Shown here: piece by piece, positions 6,298 through 7,667 of the stretch | Position numbering within the stretch: position 1 is the stretch's first letter | Layout of the letters: each line of letters starts with the position of its first letter | Assembly (NCBI GenBank): GCA_003132645.1 | Contig: PKYM01000069.1 | Span: forward strand, 853 to 8,519 | Length of the DNA stretch: 7,667 bases | Direction: 5' to 3' | Source of the DNA: Actinomycetota bacterium | Lineage (GTDB): Bacteria > Actinomycetota > Thermoleophilia > UBA2241 | The notes under the pieces: model-generated | The model's input: the letters and a program-made list of their open reading frames with translations, nothing else | What the model was told of the DNA's origin: nothing | Databases searched by the model: none | Position numbers and translations under genes: made by a program

Positions 6298-6597
6298 TCA
6301 CTCGGCACGTTCCTGCCAGCTGCGCGGGTCGCGACGCGCGTGCATGCAGGCCACGACGCTGATCAGCTCGGCCGTCGGAACGAAGTAAACGCCGTAGGGG
6401 AACCGACGCAGCAGGGTGCGACGGCAGGTCTGGTGGACGATGGGAAAGCGCTCGGGCATGCGGGCGATCTCGGCCAAAGCAACATCCACGGCGCGCAGGA
6501 AGTCGGCGCCAAGGCCGGGGGCACGCTGCTCGTACCAGAGTGCGACTTGAGCTATGTCCGCCTCGGCGGCCGAGCGGACGACGAGGCGTTGGGTCAT
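6298..6597 (-). CDS. ParE/RelE-family toxin
   Basis: The 99-aa protein is a RelE/ParE-superfamily toxin. ParE members poison DNA gyrase and RelE members cut mRNA on ribosomes; sequence alone cannot say which applies. The typical pattern is visible: an early helix SAAEADIAQVALWYEQRAPGL (9-29), GLGADFLRAVDVALAEI (28-44), P-E-R-F-P, then RRTLLRRFPYGVYFV and ISVVACMHARRDPRSW near the end. The C-terminal H-x-x-R-x-P-x-x-W is a family hallmark. The ATG at 6597 overlaps the antitoxin stop (ATGA), the normal arrangement for coupled TA genes. The longer frame to 6645 lies inside the antitoxin gene and is not used. The TGA stop is followed within 2 nt by an attC-like site. Confidence 0.93.
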   Translation of the reverse strand: MTQRLVVRSAAEADIAQVALWYEQRAPGLGADFLRAVDVALAEIARMPERFPIVHQTCRRTLLRRFPYGVYFVPTAELISVVACMHARRDPRSWQERAE

Positions 6598-6824
6598 CCG
6601 GCCTGGGCAAGCCGCCGCTGGATGCGCTCGCGCACGACCTCCCATGACTCGCCCGCGCCGGGGTCGCGCTCGAAGTCGGCAAGCCGCAGCTCGAGTTCGT
6701 CCTTCTGGGCGTCGGTCAACGGCAGGTCGCCGGTGTCGGCGGCGACGCTGTCCCAGAGGTCTTCGGCCAGCTGGATGCGCTCGGCAACTGTCAGTTCGTT
6801 GAGCTTGAGGTCGATAGGCTGCAT
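6594..6824 (-). CDS. addiction-module antitoxin (Unstab_antitox type)
   Basis: The 76-aa protein matches the small addiction-module antitoxins that pair with ParE/RelE toxins: an N-terminal segment of the form L-x-x-L-x-x-x-E-R-I-x-L-A-E-D-L-W-D-S (9-27), an acidic middle including LPLTDAQKDELELRLADFE, and the end GESWEVVRERIQRRL. It is expected to bind and neutralise the toxin and, with it, to repress the operon. The ATG at 6824 is chosen because the family begins with this short lead and because a promoter at leaderless spacing ends just before it. The same frame open to 6896 runs into the attC-like site. Its stop TGA (6596-6594) overlaps the toxin start by four bases, so translation is coupled. 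Confidence 0.9.
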   Translation of the reverse strand: MQPIDLKLNELTVAERIQLAEDLWDSVAADTGDLPLTDAQKDELELRLADFERDPGAGESWEVVRERIQRRLAQAG

Positions 6825-6859
6825 GTGGTCAGTCTGCCCGCAGGCGCCGCGGTTGGCAA
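6824..6859 (-). promoter_or_regulatory. leaderless promoter of the toxin-antitoxin pair
   Basis: On the minus strand TTGCCA (6859-6854, 5/6 to TTGACA), a 17-bp spacer, CAGACT (6836-6831) and GACCAC precede the ATG at 6824. The layout, 17 bp then six bases to the start codon, is the same as for the mqnP-like gene, and the string AGACTGACC is shared. No ribosome site precedes the ATG. Cassettes carrying TA genes usually bring their own promoter, which fits. Confidence 0.52.
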
Positions 6860-6896
6860 CACTGCGGGTGGTGGACAACTGCGGCTCGCGCTGCAC

Positions 6897-6983
6897 CGCT
6901 AACGCTTTGGCGTTGAGCTGCGAGCGCTCACGCCCCGGTCTTGCGCAGACCTTCGGTGAGTCTGCTCGAACGCCTTCTTAGAC
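6897..6983 (-). repeat. attC-like recombination site after the 161-aa gene
   Basis: Read on the minus strand, the 87-nt site starts with R'' GTCTAAG (6983-6977), which contains the TAA stop of the preceding gene, and ends in R' GTTAGCG (6903-6897). CTAA pairs with TTAG. The L boxes GGCGTT (6974-6969) and AACGCC (6914-6909) pair perfectly. Then comes one unpaired C and GAGC/GCTC, the kind of extrahelical base known from attC. Inner stems CTCAC/GTGAG and GGTCT/AGACC close around a 5-nt loop. The start is one mismatch from the widespread environmental attC start CTAACAAGGCG. The overall order R''-L''-L'-R' and the single long imperfect hairpin fit attC well. Confidence 0.74.
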
Positions 6984-7463
6984 GTCATCGCCTTCGGCGA
7001 AAGCGCTGATGCCGAAGCCGTCGGCACGCGGGTCACCGGCATAGATCGGGTCCCATGCGCGCAGGCCGGCTGCGATGAAGTCCTCGACCGACAGCGACGA
7101 CCCGTCAGGACGGACGATGTAGAACTCATCGAACCAGGCCACAATCTCGATGAATCGGTCCGGCCCCTCCTGGAACACCCGGAACCGATGAGACAGGCCA
7201 TCTTCGCCGGAGCGCCAGTCGAGGCTCGTGCAATCGTCGCTCGGTTGCTCGCTGACGTGGAAGAACTGCCCACCGTGGATGGGCAGACCGCCGAAGCTGG
7301 TCACCACGTCGAGCAGCTCCTGCGGCGCGACGGGGACGACCTCCGCGCTGCGGTCGTCCCAGCGACCGGTGCGCAGCGAAGCCCAGACCCGCCCTACCGG
7401 GCGGAAGCGGAGCTGGACTCGGGGATCGGCCGGCGGTGGTCCCTCCGCCGGCAACGAGAGCAC
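6978..7463 (-). CDS. uncharacterised cassette protein, 161 aa
   Basis: I do not recognise this protein. It has a high share of G/C third positions and a coherent soluble sequence, mixed alpha/beta in look, with SFGGLPIHGGQFFHV (56-70), HRFRVFQEGPDRFIEIVAWFDEFYIV (92-117) and a final acidic tail (FAEGDDV). There is no signal peptide, membrane segment or clear catalytic motif. The start is uncertain: GTG 7463 is the longest choice, a TTG three codons later is possible, and neither has a clear ribosome site. The first 15 residues are Pro-rich and may not be native. The stop TAA lies inside the R'' box of an attC-like site, as is common in integron cassettes, whose genes are typically orphan proteins of this size. 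It is therefore probably cassette cargo. Confidence 0.7.
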   Translation of the reverse strand: MLSLPAEGPPPADPRVQLRFRPVGRVWASLRTGRWDDRSAEVVPVAPQELLDVVTSFGGLPIHGGQFFHVSEQPSDDCTSLDWRSGEDGLSHRFRVFQEGPDRFIEIVAWFDEFYIVRPDGSSLSVEDFIAAGLRAWDPIYAGDPRADGFGISAFAEGDDV

Positions 7464-7535
7464 AGCAAACGTCGCTGCAGCGGCGCGCCGTTCAGGGTAG
7501 ATCTGTCGTGAGCGCCAGGAGCAGCCGCGTTGTCG
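7464..7535 (-). repeat. weak attC-like hairpin before the 161-aa gene
   Basis: On the minus strand a 72-nt imperfect hairpin runs from CGACAAC (7535-7529) to GTTTGCT (7470-7464). AACG pairs with CGTT, GCTGC with GCAGC and GGCGC with GCGCC, separated by small internal loops, and the end sequences keep the AAC and GTT of the R boxes. It lacks the segment shared by the other two sites. It may be a third attC (or attI-like boundary) or chance in GC-rich DNA. The rest of 7464-7556 shows nothing else. Confidence 0.25.
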
Positions 7536-7556
7536 TGCAGCGCGACGGATGAGGGA

Positions 7557-7667
7557 GTCGGCGGAGGCGGGGCCGGGGGTTGAGGGACGCTTCGCAGCGT
7601 GAGCCCTATCCGCAGCCTTGGCTGCGGATCCCTACTCTGGTTTCGCGGAGCGCGTCCCGAGCCCCCG
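7557..7667. repeat. palindromic structured element, copy 2 (inverted, cut by window end)
   Basis: This is the reverse complement of the element at 5681-5809. The 23-bp arm (7557-7579) is identical. The other arm is visible only as its first six bases (7662-7667), so about 17 bases lie beyond the window. GGGACGC/GCGTCCC (7584-7590 and 7652-7658) is kept. The central hairpin is ATCCGCAGCC (7608-7617), TT, GGCTGCGGAT (7620-7629). Only about seven differences from copy 1 are seen, all in or next to the central hairpin. Confidence 0.9.

Noticed and set aside
6340..6981. Plus-strand 213-codon frame over the toxin-antitoxin region
   Set aside because: It opposes two genes with family hallmarks and an ATGA overlap, and it runs through the attC-like site. 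It is a shadow frame.

Overview
The window comes from a GC-rich bacterial chromosome. Codon third positions are strongly G/C, starts are ATG, GTG and TTG, several starts look leaderless, and respiratory-cofactor genes sit beside a Rex repressor. This fits an actinobacterial genome, perhaps Thermoleophilia; that placement is inferred from gene content, not measured.

Left part (1-5641), a respiratory-cofactor locus. A GNAT acetyltransferase gene (2-457, minus) diverges from a tightly packed plus-strand operon: hemL (glutamate-1-semialdehyde aminomutase, tetrapyrrole synthesis), rex (NADH/NAD+-sensing repressor), an unrecognised 205-aa protein, and a UbiD-family decarboxylase. The gaps are 10 nt, 5 nt and a 4-nt overlap. 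A UbiA-family prenyltransferase (mqnP-like) follows 90 nt later with its own apparent leaderless promoter, preceded by a 21-bp direct repeat. The UbiA/UbiD pair fits the late steps of the futalosine menaquinone route. The locus therefore joins haem supply, menaquinone supply and a redox sensor, and a candidate Rex operator lies in the hemL promoter region.

Right part (5642-7667), an accessory region. It is bounded by two inverted copies of a roughly 129-bp palindromic element (5681-5809, and 7557 to beyond the window end). Each copy has perfect 23-bp arms (the second is cut by the window edge) and a central hairpin that differs between copies by a compensatory base-pair change. Between them, all on the minus strand, are an unrecognised 161-aa gene and a toxin-antitoxin pair (Unstab_antitox-type antitoxin, ParE/RelE toxin). 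Each unit is followed directly after its stop codon by an 84-87 nt imperfect hairpin that matches the architecture of integron attC recombination sites. I read this as a small integron gene-cassette array (a CALIN, with no integrase in view) in a probable actinobacterial chromosome, enclosed by a MITE/REP-like structured repeat. No gene is supported in 5856-6211.
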